Below, in pieces: positions 1 to 8,382 of a stretch of DNA of 64,000 bases. The stretch is from contig NZ_BAET01000006.1 of assembly GCF_000252165.1 (NCBI RefSeq), positions 117,549-181,548 on the forward strand. The letters are read 5' to 3'. Source of the stretch: Glaciecola punicea ACAM 611 (GTDB taxonomy: Bacteria > Pseudomonadota > Gammaproteobacteria > Enterobacterales > Alteromonadaceae). Both the position numbers and the translations under genes were made by a program. Within the stretch, counting starts at the first letter, position 1, and every line of letters starts with the position of its first letter. The notes beneath the pieces were generated by a model. It did not search any database. It saw nothing but the letters and a program-made list of their open reading frames with translations, and was not told the DNA's origin.

Positions 1-2519
1 CTTTGAAAAACCATTTGAGGACTTGCACTGCCGTTAACGTTGCCAAGCAATGTCGTGTCAGCATCGTTTGTTAAGTCTAGCTCTAAACATTCACCCATGC
101 CGGCAGGACCCGTTACCACAACGTTGTATAACTGTGCGTTAGTCTGGTCGCGCAACAACACACCTTCTGAGTCGTCTTCACCGTCAAAGGTGTTACCAAT
201 TATAGTCATATTGGCAATAGTGGGGTTTGAAAACGGTGAGCCAGTGCCGCCATCTCCGTCGCCTTCTATGCCACGATTAGCGTCGGAATTATCACTCGCA
301 TGTTTGACTAACACAAACTGTAGTTTACCCTGATAACCATTATCCCAATCGACCGAATCGTCTTGAATACCGGTTAATACAACGTAGCGAGCATTTACTG
401 CACCGCCGAAGAACTCAATGCCATCATCAGCATTTTTATGCACTTGTAAATACTCAACCACCGTGCCTGATCCAACACCACCAAAGGTAATACCGTTAAG
501 TTCGTTGTCAGGCGCTATTTCGAATCCGCCGTGCATAACGCGCACATAACGCAGTGTACCTGAGCTTTCGGTGTTGTTAGAACCACCAAATACAGCGCCC
601 TCTTGCGCGCCTTCAACCTGCAGCGAGCAGTCGCCTGTTTCTGGGCATTTCGTTGAGTAAGCATTGCCAAGTACTATCATGCCCCCCCACTGACCGGCTG
701 CACCATTGGCTAAGCCAGCAACCACACCATTTGCTACATGCTGACTTGATGTGAAAGTGATAGGTTTAGCGGCAGTGCCGTTAGCCTCAATTGCAGAGCC
801 TCGACTAACAACTAAGTAGTCATTGCCAGATGCGCCGTATACTACTACGCCAGGATCAATCGTTAGCGTTGCGCTGTCGCTGTTATCGCCGCCCACAAAT
901 ACCGCGCCAGAAAGCGCATAGTGATTGCCTTCTACAAGGCGCAGATCACTGGTAATACGACCTGTAATTTCACAGGTGTTAGTGTTGCCGTCAACCGCCG
1001 CTATGCTGCTTGTGCCTTGTGGACAGCCCAGTGGAGTTTGCACAACTGTTACTGCACCGCCACCAAAACCAAATGCCCAGCCGCTGCGCCAATCGTTCTC
1101 ACCTATGGCTCCTACAAAGTTATTGGCAGTAAAAAATGCGTCAATGTTAGCCGGGTTGGTACCTGCGCTTAGCAGTTCGCTTTGCGCAGTTAAGGTACCG
1201 TCTTGATTCAAGCCTAGCTGGCCGCGGTTCTCAAACGCCACTACCTTGTTATTGGCCTGTAAGGTGGAGAACCAGTTGCCAAGTTCCACACCGCCTTCAA
1301 CCGTGTTAAACGGTTCAACACACGAAATATATGAGTGAGAAATAGTAATGTTACCATTGCCAAGATTGCCCTGAACGGTATCGTCTGAATCCATTTCTAA
1401 ACATTCGCCTGTCCCGCTGGAGCCCGCAATTAGCATGTTGTAAATTTTGGCGCCGCTTTGATCGCGCAACAATACGCCTTCAGAGTCGTCTTCGCCGTCA
1501 AAATTGTTGGTAATAATGGTGATGTTAGCCAAGGTAGGCAGCGAGAAGTTGGGACCGTCTCCACCATCGCCATCGCCTTCTATACCGCGGTTTGCATCAG
1601 AATTGTCGGCAGCATGTTCGATGTATACGTATTGTAATTTGCCTTTATAGCCGTTGTCCCAGTCTACCGAGTCATCTTGTATACCGGTTAATACCACGTG
1701 CTTTGCGTTTACGCTACCGCCAAAAAATTCAATGCCATCATCTGCATTGGCGTGCACTTGTAAGAAATCTATTTCGGTGCCTGAGCCTACGCCGCCAAAA
1801 GTAATGCCGTTTAGTTCGTTGTCGGGGGCTATTTCAAAACCTGCGTATTTCAATACTAAGTAATTTAAATTACCCGAACTGTCGGCGTCGTTGGTGCCAC
1901 CAAACACCGCGCCTGAAGCTACACCTTCCACCTGTAATGAGCACGTAGAGCCATCGGTGGGGCATTTAGTAGAAGGGGCGTTGCCTAAAATAACCATGCC
2001 ACCCCATTGCCCTGCCCTTACTTCATCGCCTAGTACGTCGTTCAGCGAGGTCATTATAACAGGACGAGCCACTGTGCCATTTACTTCTATTTTAGAATCG
2101 CGGCTTATCACTAAATAATCGCCGCCGGTTCTGCCTAGTATGATAGTGCCTTCTTCAATTTCTAAGGTGGTGCTGTCAGCTTTATCGTTGCCGATAAAAA
2201 CAGGACCTTCAAGCGCCCATACGGTGTCGTTGGTGAGTGTAACTTTACCGTTTATGGCGTCGGCGTTCGTTAAACGGCCGCTAATTGCACGTACTTCAAT
2301 TTGTTGACCTAACGCGGCAGACACTTGACCCGTTAAAAACGAATTAGCCGAACCTACCCTGTTATTGTCCACCGGCGGCGCTACTGGGGGCTGATTATCG
2401 TTATTTATAACGCTGTTATCAATAACATCGCCTTCTGAAATATTAATGTCGCCACCACAAGCGCTAAGTGAAATGGCCGCAGCCACTAGTGAGATGCTAA
2501 AAATTCCGTTGCGTTTCAT
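1..2519 (-). CDS. Large outer-surface lipoprotein with internal tandem duplication (3' end outside window)
   Basis: An open frame of 839 codons runs off the left edge. It begins MKRNGIFSISLVAA and has a lipobox (LSAC, then GGD) near residue 20, so it should be exported and lipidated. The ATG follows GGAGAG at a 6-nt spacing. The mature part is rich in Gly, Asp and Asn and contains blocks such as DDSVDWDNGY, DANRGIEGDGDGG and FDGEDDSEGVLLRDQ. These recur about 438 residues later (near residues 286 and 725), so the protein is two diverged copies of one unit. Repeated short strands with Gly turns suggest a right-handed beta-helix, and the Asp clusters could bind calcium; both are inference. Cysteines (KCP...CSLQVEG, GTGECLEMD) recur in both copies. 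Pho-box-like sites lie about 60 nt upstream of the start. The function is unknown. A surface binding or scavenging partner of a TonB receptor is one possibility that the window cannot test. Confidence 0.8.
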   Translation of the reverse strand, partial: MKRNGIFSISLVAAAISLSACGGDINISEGDVIDNSVINNDNQPPVAPPVDNNRVGSANSFLTGQVSAALGQQIEVRAISGRLTNADAINGKVTLTNDTVWALEGPVFIGNDKADSTTLEIEEGTIILGRTGGDYLVISRDSKIEVNGTVARPVIMTSLNDVLGDEVRAGQWGGMVILGNAPSTKCPTDGSTCSLQVEGVASGAVFGGTNDADSSGNLNYLVLKYAGFEIAPDNELNGITFGGVGSGTEIDFLQVHANADDGIEFFGGSVNAKHVVLTGIQDDSVDWDNGYKGKLQYVYIEHAADNSDANRGIEGDGDGGDGPNFSLPTLANITIITNNFDGEDDSEGVLLRDQSGAKIYNMLIAGSSGTGECLEMDSDDTVQGNLGNGNITISHSYISCVEPFNTVEGGVELGNWFSTLQANNKVVAFENRGQLGLNQDGTLTAQSELLSAGTNPANIDAFFTANNFVGAIGENDWRSGWAFGFGGGAVTVVQTPLGCPQGTSSIAAVDGNTNTCEITGRITSDLRLVEGNHYALSGAVFVGGDNSDSATLTIDPGVVVYGASGNDYLVVSRGSAIEANGTAAKPITFTSSQHVANGVVAGLANGAAGQWGGMIVLGNAYSTKCPETGDCSLQVEGAQEGAVFGGSNNTESSGTLRYVRVMHGGFEIAPDNELNGITFGGVGSGTVVEYLQVHKNADDGIEFFGGAVNARYVVLTGIQDDSVDWDNGYQGKLQFVLVKHASDNSDANRGIEGDGDGGTGSPFSNPTIANMTIIGNTFDGEDDSEGVLLRDQTNAQLYNVVVTGPAGMGECLELDLTNDADTTLLGNVNGSASPQMVFQ

Positions 2520-2580
2520 GTTGCTCTCCAACTCATAAGGGTAAGAAGTATTCGAATTAATGAGAGAGTAGCGCAGGCAA

Positions 2581-2598
2581 ATGACAGATTTGTTACAA
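2581..2598 (-). promoter_or_regulatory. Pho-box-like PhoB site upstream of the lipoprotein gene
   Basis: Read on the minus strand this is TTGTAACAAATCTGTCAT. It matches the known Pho box CTGTCATAWAWCTGTCAY at 15 of 18 positions, including a perfect downstream half (CTGTCAT) and the 11-nt period between half-sites. It lies about 62 nt upstream of the lipoprotein ATG. About 10 nt further downstream is a weak -10-like TACTCT, the expected spacing for a PhoB-activated promoter. The site is seen; PhoB binding is inferred. Confidence 0.6.
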
Positions 2599-2605
2599 GC
2601 AAACA

Positions 2606-2623
2606 TTGTCACAAAACTTTCAT
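2606..2623 (+). promoter_or_regulatory. Second Pho-box-like site in opposite orientation
   Basis: The plus strand reads TTGTCACAAAACTTTCAT, a 15 of 18 match to the Pho box consensus, 7 nt beyond the first site and facing away from the lipoprotein gene. No plus-strand gene starts nearby. It may add PhoB contacts to the lipoprotein promoter or may be chance in AT-rich DNA. Confidence 0.4.
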
Positions 2624-2827
2624 ACTAGACAGGGATTTGAATCATGCAAGTGTTTTCTGGCGGGAGTAATAAAGGGTTTGGATATAAAAGTCAGGCCTTA
2701 AAAAACCCAGCGAGTCGAGCTTATTTGTAGCAATGGGGTTACCAAGGGATCCTATCGGTCTCATTATAAGGCTTATTTGCAACAGGAAATATTCACCGGC
2801 CAAGATTGTCGGCCGCCGCAGCTTTCT

Positions 2828-4108
2828 TCAATCGAGGCGTTTGCGCACTTGCCGCATTGCCCACCAGACAATACCAACAATCGGCAGAGTTACCCCTGCC
2901 GTCACTACTCCTCGTGATATCTGCGCCATCTCTGCAGCCGGATAAAGCAGATAGGCTGCCAGCGACACTGCGTAATAGCTGATTGCAACCACCGACAGGC
3001 CTTCTACCGTCCGCTGCAGGCGTAATTGGGCATCCGCGCGCCGGTCCATACTTTCAAGAAGCGATTGATTCTGGGTAGAGCGTTCTACGTCTACGCGCGT
3101 GCGCAGCAGATCGCCTGCTCGCATCGCGCGGTCTGCCATGGCCCGCAGCCTGACCTCGGCGCTGCTTACGGTGCGCATCGCAGGGGTATAACGACGTGAC
3201 ATAAACTCCTCAAATATCTGACGTCCCTCAAATCGCTCCTCGCGCAGCACTTCAATACGCTGGACCACAATCTCTTCATAGGCATGGGTGGCAGAAAAGC
3301 GGAATGAGGCCTGTGAAACCATTGCCTCGAGCTCAGCCGAGACCTTCAAAAGCCCAATTAAAGTATCCTGCGCCGGCAGGGTGTTACCACTCATTTCCTC
3401 AATCAGACGGGTTAGCTCAACGTCAACTTGCCCCATACGCCCCGACATCTCGCCGACCCTCGAAAAACCTAGCATCGACATAGTCTTATAGGTTTCAATT
3501 TCGCACAGGCGCTGCACAATGCGGCCTAGACTTCGCTTACCGATATCCTTATCAGCGCTCACAGCAAAGCGAGAGTGTCCAGCCGCATCGATACGAAAGT
3601 CGCCTGCTATAGTCGCGGTATCGCCCAAAACACGTGCAACCGCTACGCTCTCACCAACAAACCAGTCGGAAATTGCCCTGCTCAAAGTCTCTTGAGAGTT
3701 GCGTGTCTCAATCCGAATCAAAGCAGATGTGATCCGAACGCCAGGTGCCAAAGACAACCAATCGGCAGGGAAAACCTCGAAATCGGCCGGATCGAACGCC
3801 CGTTCTGATAGATGCTCAATGAACACAGTGTAGGTCACAAACTCAGAGTGACTTTCCCATTTTAAGGTGTGACGGCCAATTTTGCCGAAATAATGATTGC
3901 TATTAGGTGACGGGTGCACTGCACCAAAGCGGTCAAGCAGGTTGAGCAGATGCGCTCGGTCTACGCCGCGATCCCGCGCTATAGCACGCATTGGCTGTTT
4001 AACCGCAAGAAACACAGCCACGCAAGGCGCCGACAGGGACGGAAACGGCCGTGCATGCAGCTCATTTGCTAAGCTAAAACGCAGAGGGTGGTCGGTAATT
4101 GACGGCAT
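2828..4108 (-). CDS. DUF3422 family membrane-anchored protein
   Basis: A 426-residue protein opening with HPLRFSLANELHARPFP, the hallmark start of the DUF3422 family, whose biochemical role is not established. The middle is charged and helical, with long Arg/Glu-rich stretches (about residues 240-360). Two hydrophobic segments near residues 375-420 look like a C-terminal hairpin membrane anchor with a basic tail, so the bulk probably faces the cytoplasm. The length fits the family. The base composition is unlike the neighbours: two hand-counted 60-base rows (3001-3060 and 3121-3180) give 58% and 72% GC, against about 42% nearby. This suggests recent transfer from a higher-GC donor. It is a single gene with no operon partner in the window. 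Confidence 0.85.
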   Translation of the reverse strand: MPSITDHPLRFSLANELHARPFPSLSAPCVAVFLAVKQPMRAIARDRGVDRAHLLNLLDRFGAVHPSPNSNHYFGKIGRHTLKWESHSEFVTYTVFIEHLSERAFDPADFEVFPADWLSLAPGVRITSALIRIETRNSQETLSRAISDWFVGESVAVARVLGDTATIAGDFRIDAAGHSRFAVSADKDIGKRSLGRIVQRLCEIETYKTMSMLGFSRVGEMSGRMGQVDVELTRLIEEMSGNTLPAQDTLIGLLKVSAELEAMVSQASFRFSATHAYEEIVVQRIEVLREERFEGRQIFEEFMSRRYTPAMRTVSSAEVRLRAMADRAMRAGDLLRTRVDVERSTQNQSLLESMDRRADAQLRLQRTVEGLSVVAISYYAVSLAAYLLYPAAEMAQISRGVVTAGVTLPIVGIVWWAMRQVRKRLD

Positions 4109-4247
4109 AATATCGGTTCCAGCAAGATTTACGGCACTATATGCTTACGCAGCAGATATGAAAATGGATGGTTACAAGCCTGCATCTTATAAAAAATGAG
4201 CTTACACGCAAAAAGGTGGGGAAACAATTCACGCTAATATTGAGTGA

Positions 4248-4919
4248 TTATCGGTAATACGCAAATGCATTACCGAGCCAACTCAAACAATATAACTGCG
4301 CACAATTTCGAAAGAGCCTTAAAAAACTAACTATTTTTTGTTTTCTTAGACTTTTTCTTCTTAGCGTTCTTTTTAGATTTTTTGTCTTTCTTGTTTTTCT
4401 TTTCCTTCTTTTTCTTTTTTTCTTTTTTATTTTTTTTGTCTTGCTTAGATTTATTTTTTTTCTTTTGATTTTTTTGCTCTTTTTCTCTTTCGCTTTTTTT
4501 ACATCATCAGCAGACTCATTGTCTGCACTAGCGTCATCTATGGATGCTTCTTCTATATTAGCCACTGGCGTAATATCGGCTTCGCTCTTCGGCGATTTAG
4601 ATGTTACCGAAATGGTTTTCTTAGCCTCACTTGTTTTTGTAAGTGTATTTTTTACAGATGTTTTTTCAGCGACTGCTTTTTTAGTATTACCTGATTCAAA
4701 CATGGTCATACCTAATTTTTTAAAACGCGTAATTAGATAGCCAACCTGGACTTTGTTCAAAGATGATTTTTCAGAGGCTATGATCTTACTTTCTCCATTG
4801 TTAAGAGATAATAATGCCCTTGCGCGTTTTCCATTTAGGTTGGCATGTTGTGCTAATTGTTCACATTGCAGTAATGCAGGAGAATCGAGTAAGGGTTTAA
4901 CAGTTGCAGAGTTGGTCAT
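4248..4919 (-). CDS. Lysine-rich protein with probable -1 frame change in its tail
   Basis: The start is well supported by GGAGAG 6 nt before the ATG. Residues 1-78 form a compact mixed region (CEQLAQHANLNGKRARALL, NKVQVGYLITRFKKLGM) that I do not recognise; it could be a small helical DNA- or protein-binding unit. An acidic linker follows (IDDASADNESADDV), then a polybasic tail. In the zero frame the tail becomes Arg/Ile-rich with rare AGA/AGG/ATA codons and ends at 4248. In the -1 frame, entered at the A-AAA-AAA run on the minus strand (4500 down to 4494), it stays almost pure Lys/Asn/Ser/Asp/Glu with ordinary codons and stops at TAG (4327-4329). The true product therefore probably ends at 4327, through an indel, a sequencing slip or programmed frameshifting. 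The tail resembles histone-H1-like bacterial proteins only in composition. Confidence 0.6.
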   Translation of the reverse strand: MTNSATVKPLLDSPALLQCEQLAQHANLNGKRARALLSLNNGESKIIASEKSSLNKVQVGYLITRFKKLGMTMFESGNTKKAVAEKTSVKNTLTKTSEAKKTISVTSKSPKSEADITPVANIEEASIDDASADNESADDVKKAKEKKSKKIKRKKINLSKTKKIKKKKRKRRKRKTRKTKNLKRTLRRKSLRKQKIVSFLRLFRNCAQLYCLSWLGNAFAYYR

Positions 4920-5230
4920 TGGTGCTCTCCATATCTTTTTAAGAGTGAAATTGGGACTAGATTAACTATAGGTTCTATTTAATAGTTTAGATACTTATTT
5001 GTCTGGATCACCATCGCTAAGTAATCATTAACGCGGTGTATGTTGCAATATAATATAGAGCTGATATTGCGCACCCATTTTAAGAAAAAATTCTCTAATA
5101 TTTTTCACCCAAGCAATCAATGATGGCTTGATTGCATTTTTCTAAATTGGCCACAAACATTATTTTATCTGGCCAATTCACAATGGCTATTCCTTCGAAG
5201 CACTGAGGGCTTGAAAGTGTGAGTAAATTG
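4920..5230. other. Intergenic region between the lysine-rich gene and the pstS-like gene
   Basis: No coding frame is supported here. Two inverted repeats are visible. The first is GCAATCAA/TTGATTGC (arms 5113-5120 and 5128-5135), followed on the plus strand by ATTTTT, which looks like a plus-direction terminator although no plus-strand gene precedes it. The second is AATTGGCC/GGCCAATT (arms 5145-5152 and 5171-5178) with no T-tract on either side. The promoter of the lysine-rich gene must lie in this stretch, but I could not place it. Confidence 0.4.
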
Positions 5231-6304
5231 CTACTGTGCTACCTCTACAGCGACCGAATTGGGCTCAAGTTGCGCTAGCTGACGCAAAATAACCCGTTCA
5301 GAAACAGCGAAATATCCATTTTCTTCCACTAAAGCCTGGCCTTCTTGTGACATTATAAAACGCAAAAATGTGCGTGGGAGCGTAGTAAGAGCCTGATTAG
5401 GTGGCTTATTTACAATTATATAAAGATAGCGCGTAAATGGATAATCACCTGCACGTAGATTATGCGGGGTTGGCCTAAAGTATTGCCCGCTTTCATTTGC
5501 AATAGAGAGCATTTTTACATTGTCGTTTTTATAACCAAGCGCAGCATAACCAAGCCCTCCAACGCTAGACGCTATGGATTGCACTACCGAAGATGAGCTA
5601 GGCATTTCGTTTACAGTTTGTAAGAAGTCACCGTTGCACAAGGCTTTTTGCTTAAATAAATCATAGGTGCCCGAGGCTGAATTTCGCCCGTATAGCTGAA
5701 TTTTTCGGCTAGCGCCGTATTTGTTAATGCCTAAGTCTCTCCAATCGACTATTGCGTGTTTTGCGCCGCATAAGCGGGTAGCTGAAAACATCGCGTCTAC
5801 TTGGGCCAAACTTAAGCGCTCTAAGGGATTATTTTTTTCTGTGTAAAGCGCAATAGCATCTATCGCCACAATAAGGGTGGTAGGCGCATAACCATGTTTA
5901 TTAATAAAAGCAGCCACTTCTTGCGTGCTTAAAACCCGCGACATGGGGCCAATATCAGCGGTACCTTGAGTAAGTGCTTGGCTAGCCGTGGCGGAGCCTG
6001 TGGCCTGAATTTGGAAATTAATATGTGGGTACAGTTCTTGAAATCGCTGCGCCCATATAGCCATGAGACCGGCTAGTGTATCGGAGCCCACCGAACTTAG
6101 AGTGCCGTAAACGCCAGGAGTAGATCGATAATCATTCGTATCGACTATCGGCCTCACTTGCAGCTCTAACAGACTATCTGTAGGAATAACTTCGTTTGCC
6201 AGCGTTGGACTATTTACCAAAAACGCGCATAAAATTAAACCAACGAAAAAAAGGTCATTATATTTTCCACTCAGCTTGTGGTTTCGCCGCGCGCTTCGAT
6301 TCAT
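5231..6304 (-). CDS. PstS-like phosphate-binding periplasmic protein
   Basis: A 357-residue substrate-binding protein of the PstS/PBP-like-2 type. It has a basic N-terminus and hydrophobic core (FFVGLILCAFLVN) ending near TLANE, a signal peptide. Family features are VGSDTLAGLMAIWAQRF, the GSATASQALTQGTADIGPMSR stretch where phosphate-binding residues lie, and GRNSASGTYDLF. I start at the ATG at 6304, two nt after the phoR stop. A longer in-frame start at 6322 would overlap phoR. It is the third gene of phoB-phoR-pstS and should share their Pho-box promoter. No pstC, pstA, pstB or phoU follows, so it either feeds a Pst permease encoded elsewhere or works as a stand-alone binding or signalling protein. 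It could also bind another oxyanion. Confidence 0.8.
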   Translation of the reverse strand: MNRSARRNHKLSGKYNDLFFVGLILCAFLVNSPTLANEVIPTDSLLELQVRPIVDTNDYRSTPGVYGTLSSVGSDTLAGLMAIWAQRFQELYPHINFQIQATGSATASQALTQGTADIGPMSRVLSTQEVAAFINKHGYAPTTLIVAIDAIALYTEKNNPLERLSLAQVDAMFSATRLCGAKHAIVDWRDLGINKYGASRKIQLYGRNSASGTYDLFKQKALCNGDFLQTVNEMPSSSSVVQSIASSVGGLGYAALGYKNDNVKMLSIANESGQYFRPTPHNLRAGDYPFTRYLYIIVNKPPNQALTTLPRTFLRFIMSQEGQALVEENGYFAVSERVILRQLAQLEPNSVAVEVAQ

Positions 6305-6306
6305 GG

Positions 6307-7620
6307 CTACAAGTCTTCCCAATCATCGCCGATGAGCTCATTAGGCAATAAAAACGAAAACTTACTGCCTTTTCCCACCGTGCTGCTTATTTCCAAGCGA
6401 GCATTGTGGTGGTTAAGTACGTGTTTCACAATTGACAGCCCTAAGCCCGATCCGCCTGTTGTGCGAGAACGGCCTTTATCTACTCGGTAAAAGCGCTCGG
6501 TCAACCTGCGTAGGTGCTTGTCTTCTATGCCATCGCCGTTGTCGATGACGGCAAAATAAGCGCCGCCGGCTTTACGTTTGAATTTTACTTCAATACTGCC
6601 CCCCCTAGGGGTGTAGTGAATAGCATTAAAAAGTAAGTTGGAACATGCGCTGCGCAGCTCTGGTTCAACTCCATATACGCGTAAATCATTGTCTATCGTG
6701 AATTTTATGCTATGTTTTTTGATTTTATTAAGGGCGTTTGCTTCTATTTCTACCTGCCTTAACATGGCCTGCATATCAACCACGTTCTCAAAAATACGGT
6801 CACTTGAGGACTCAATACGCGATAAAATAAGCAGGTCTTCAATGAGCACCTGCATACGTTTTGTTTGCGAACCCATTTCTGACAGCGCCTTTCCCACAAT
6901 GGGGGGGGAGTCGGTAGTCGTAGATTCTAGCACCTCCAAATAGCCATTTATAACGGTTAACGGGGTTTTTAGCTCATGCGACACATTCGCCACAAAGTCT
7001 TTGCGCATTTCTTCTAAATGAGACACCCTTGAGACGTCGCGTGCAATCAGCAGTAACTGGTCTTGTCCGTACTCCATCATTCTGTATTCGAACATTTTGT
7101 TTGGGTTAGTGGGAGCAGGGACTTCAATGGGGTATTGATAGTCGCCTTTATGCAAAAAATCGACAAAGCTGGGATGGCGTATAAGATTGTCTACTCGACG
7201 GCCTTTATCTTCAGGCCAGTGTAAGCCTAGCTCAATGCGGGCGTTACGATTACACCACATAATACGCGCGTCTTTATCAATTACCACTAAGGCATCAGGC
7301 AAGGCTTCGGAACCTTCACGAAAACGCTTTACCAGATCGCCTAAACTCTTACGTTTAGCCCTATTACGGCGCTGCAGATAGTATATGCCTTCATAGATAT
7401 GATGCCATATACCAGAGGCATTTGGCGGCGACATTGTTTTGCTATGCCATAGCCATTTGGTGAGTTTATATAAGTGCAGATAATTTATGATAAGCACTAC
7501 AACCAGCGCTGAAATGAGCATGAGCATTACGTGGTCAAACAAAAATCCCACTAGCAAAATAGCGCTTAGGTACAGCGTGAATCGCAGCAGCGTACGCGAC
7601 CAAAACTGAGGATAGTACAT
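6307..7620 (-). CDS. phoR: Phosphate regulon sensor histidine kinase PhoR
   Basis: A 437-residue kinase. Two membrane segments span about residues 10-50, followed by a basic linker and a PAS domain (about 100-195, LPDALVVIDKDARIMWCN). The HisKA helix carries FVANVSHELKTPL with phospho-accepting His215, and a HATPase_c domain has N, G1 (VIDNGDGIED) and G2 (GGSGLGLSIVKHV) boxes. The length and the order TM-PAS-kinase match PhoR. I chose the ATG at 7620, which lies 4 nt past the phoB stop. An in-frame start at 7659 would overlap phoB by 35 nt. It phosphorylates PhoB when phosphate is scarce and is probably cotranscribed with phoB and the pstS-like gene. Confidence 0.93.
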   Translation of the reverse strand: MYYPQFWSRTLLRFTLYLSAILLVGFLFDHVMLMLISALVVVLIINYLHLYKLTKWLWHSKTMSPPNASGIWHHIYEGIYYLQRRNRAKRKSLGDLVKRFREGSEALPDALVVIDKDARIMWCNRNARIELGLHWPEDKGRRVDNLIRHPSFVDFLHKGDYQYPIEVPAPTNPNKMFEYRMMEYGQDQLLLIARDVSRVSHLEEMRKDFVANVSHELKTPLTVINGYLEVLESTTTDSPPIVGKALSEMGSQTKRMQVLIEDLLILSRIESSSDRIFENVVDMQAMLRQVEIEANALNKIKKHSIKFTIDNDLRVYGVEPELRSACSNLLFNAIHYTPRGGSIEVKFKRKAGGAYFAVIDNGDGIEDKHLRRLTERFYRVDKGRSRTTGGSGLGLSIVKHVLNHHNARLEISSTVGKGSKFSFLLPNELIGDDWEDL

Positions 7621-7624
7621 TAAC

Positions 7625-8314
7625 TCAACTCTTAACCGAAAAACGGTAGCCCGAACCACGAACCGTTTGTATTAGGGTGTCGTGTCCATTAGCAGATATC
7701 GCTTTACGTAAACGCCGTATGTGTACGTCGACCGTGCGGTCTTCTACGTAAACATTAGTGCCCCACACGTTGTCAAGCAACTGCTCGCGACTGTAAACTC
7801 GTTCGGGGTGAGTCATAAAAAAGTGCAAAAGTTTATACTCGGTAGGCCCTACTTCAACCGCCTCATCAAAACTAGTCACCCTGTGTGACACTGGCTCAAG
7901 CACAAGGCCATTAAATTCTATAGGCTCTTCTTTAGTAGTGGGCGTAACTCGGCGCATCACCGCTTTTATGCGGGCAACTAGCTCTTTAGGCGAGAATGGT
8001 TTGGTGACGTAGTCGTCGGCGCCCGCTTCAAGCCCTCGAATCTTATCGTCTTCTTCGCCGCGGGCGGTTAGCATAATAATGGGAATATCTTTGGCGACGT
8101 CATGTTGTTTTAACTGCTTTGCAAACTTTATACCACTGCCACCCGGCAGCATCCAGTCTAACAAAATCAGTTCAGGGTATGGTTCTTTAATTTTGGCAAG
8201 ACCCACGTCGTAATCTTGCGCTTCAACCACCGTAAATCCAGCCTGTTCTAATACGAAAGTAAGCATATCGCGAATTGGCGCCTCGTCTTCAACTACTAAA
8301 ATGGTGCGGGACAT
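7625..8314 (-). CDS. phoB: Phosphate regulon response regulator PhoB
   Basis: A 229-residue OmpR/PhoB-type regulator. The receiver domain has the acidic pocket VVEDE, phospho-acceptor Asp53 (LLDWMLPG) and Lys105 (DYVTKPFSP). The winged-helix domain ends in the recognition region [12 protein letters not shown] and the wing TVRGSGYRF. The frame is open upstream to 8509, but homology to PhoB begins at [11 protein letters not shown] (ATG at 8314), and the Pho box and promoter lie in the skipped part, so the long start is rejected. It activates phosphate-starvation genes by binding Pho boxes, and a good one sits upstream of its own start, which implies positive autoregulation. Confidence 0.95.
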   Translation of the reverse strand: MSRTILVVEDEAPIRDMLTFVLEQAGFTVVEAQDYDVGLAKIKEPYPELILLDWMLPGGSGIKFAKQLKQHDVAKDIPIIMLTARGEEDDKIRGLEAGADDYVTKPFSPKELVARIKAVMRRVTPTTKEEPIEFNGLVLEPVSHRVTSFDEAVEVGPTEYKLLHFFMTHPERVYSREQLLDNVWGTNVYVEDRTVDVHIRRLRKAISANGHDTLIQTVRGSGYRFSVKS

Positions 8315-8364
8315 CTTTTTCTTCACTCGCGTCATAAATTTAAGCCATAGTATTAGAGTGATGT

Positions 8365-8382
8365 GTGACAGTTTTATGAAAC
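8365..8382 (-). promoter_or_regulatory. Pho box upstream of phoB
   Basis: On the minus strand this reads GTTTCATAAAACTGTCAC, matching the consensus CTGTCATAAAACTGTCAC at 16 of 18 positions (mismatches at 1 and 3). Nine nt downstream lies TAATAC, a plausible -10, and the phoB ATG is 50 nt beyond the box. A looser half-site-like stretch (TGACATCTTTTGTGAC, 8385-8400) lies just upstream. No -35 is needed for PhoB-dependent promoters. Confidence 0.75.

Noticed and set aside
921-1206. Plus-strand open frames opposite the lipoprotein gene
   Set aside because: They mirror the duplicated lipoprotein coding sequence, lack ribosome sites and show low-complexity composition.
4441-4740. Plus-strand frame rich in Phe/Leu/Ser opposite the lysine-rich gene
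   Set aside because: It is the antisense of poly-Lys codons; the minus-strand gene has a clear ribosome site.
5145-5178. Inverted repeat AATTGGCC/GGCCAATT as a terminator of the pstS-like gene
   Set aside because: No T-tract follows on either strand; kept only as an inverted repeat in the intergenic note.
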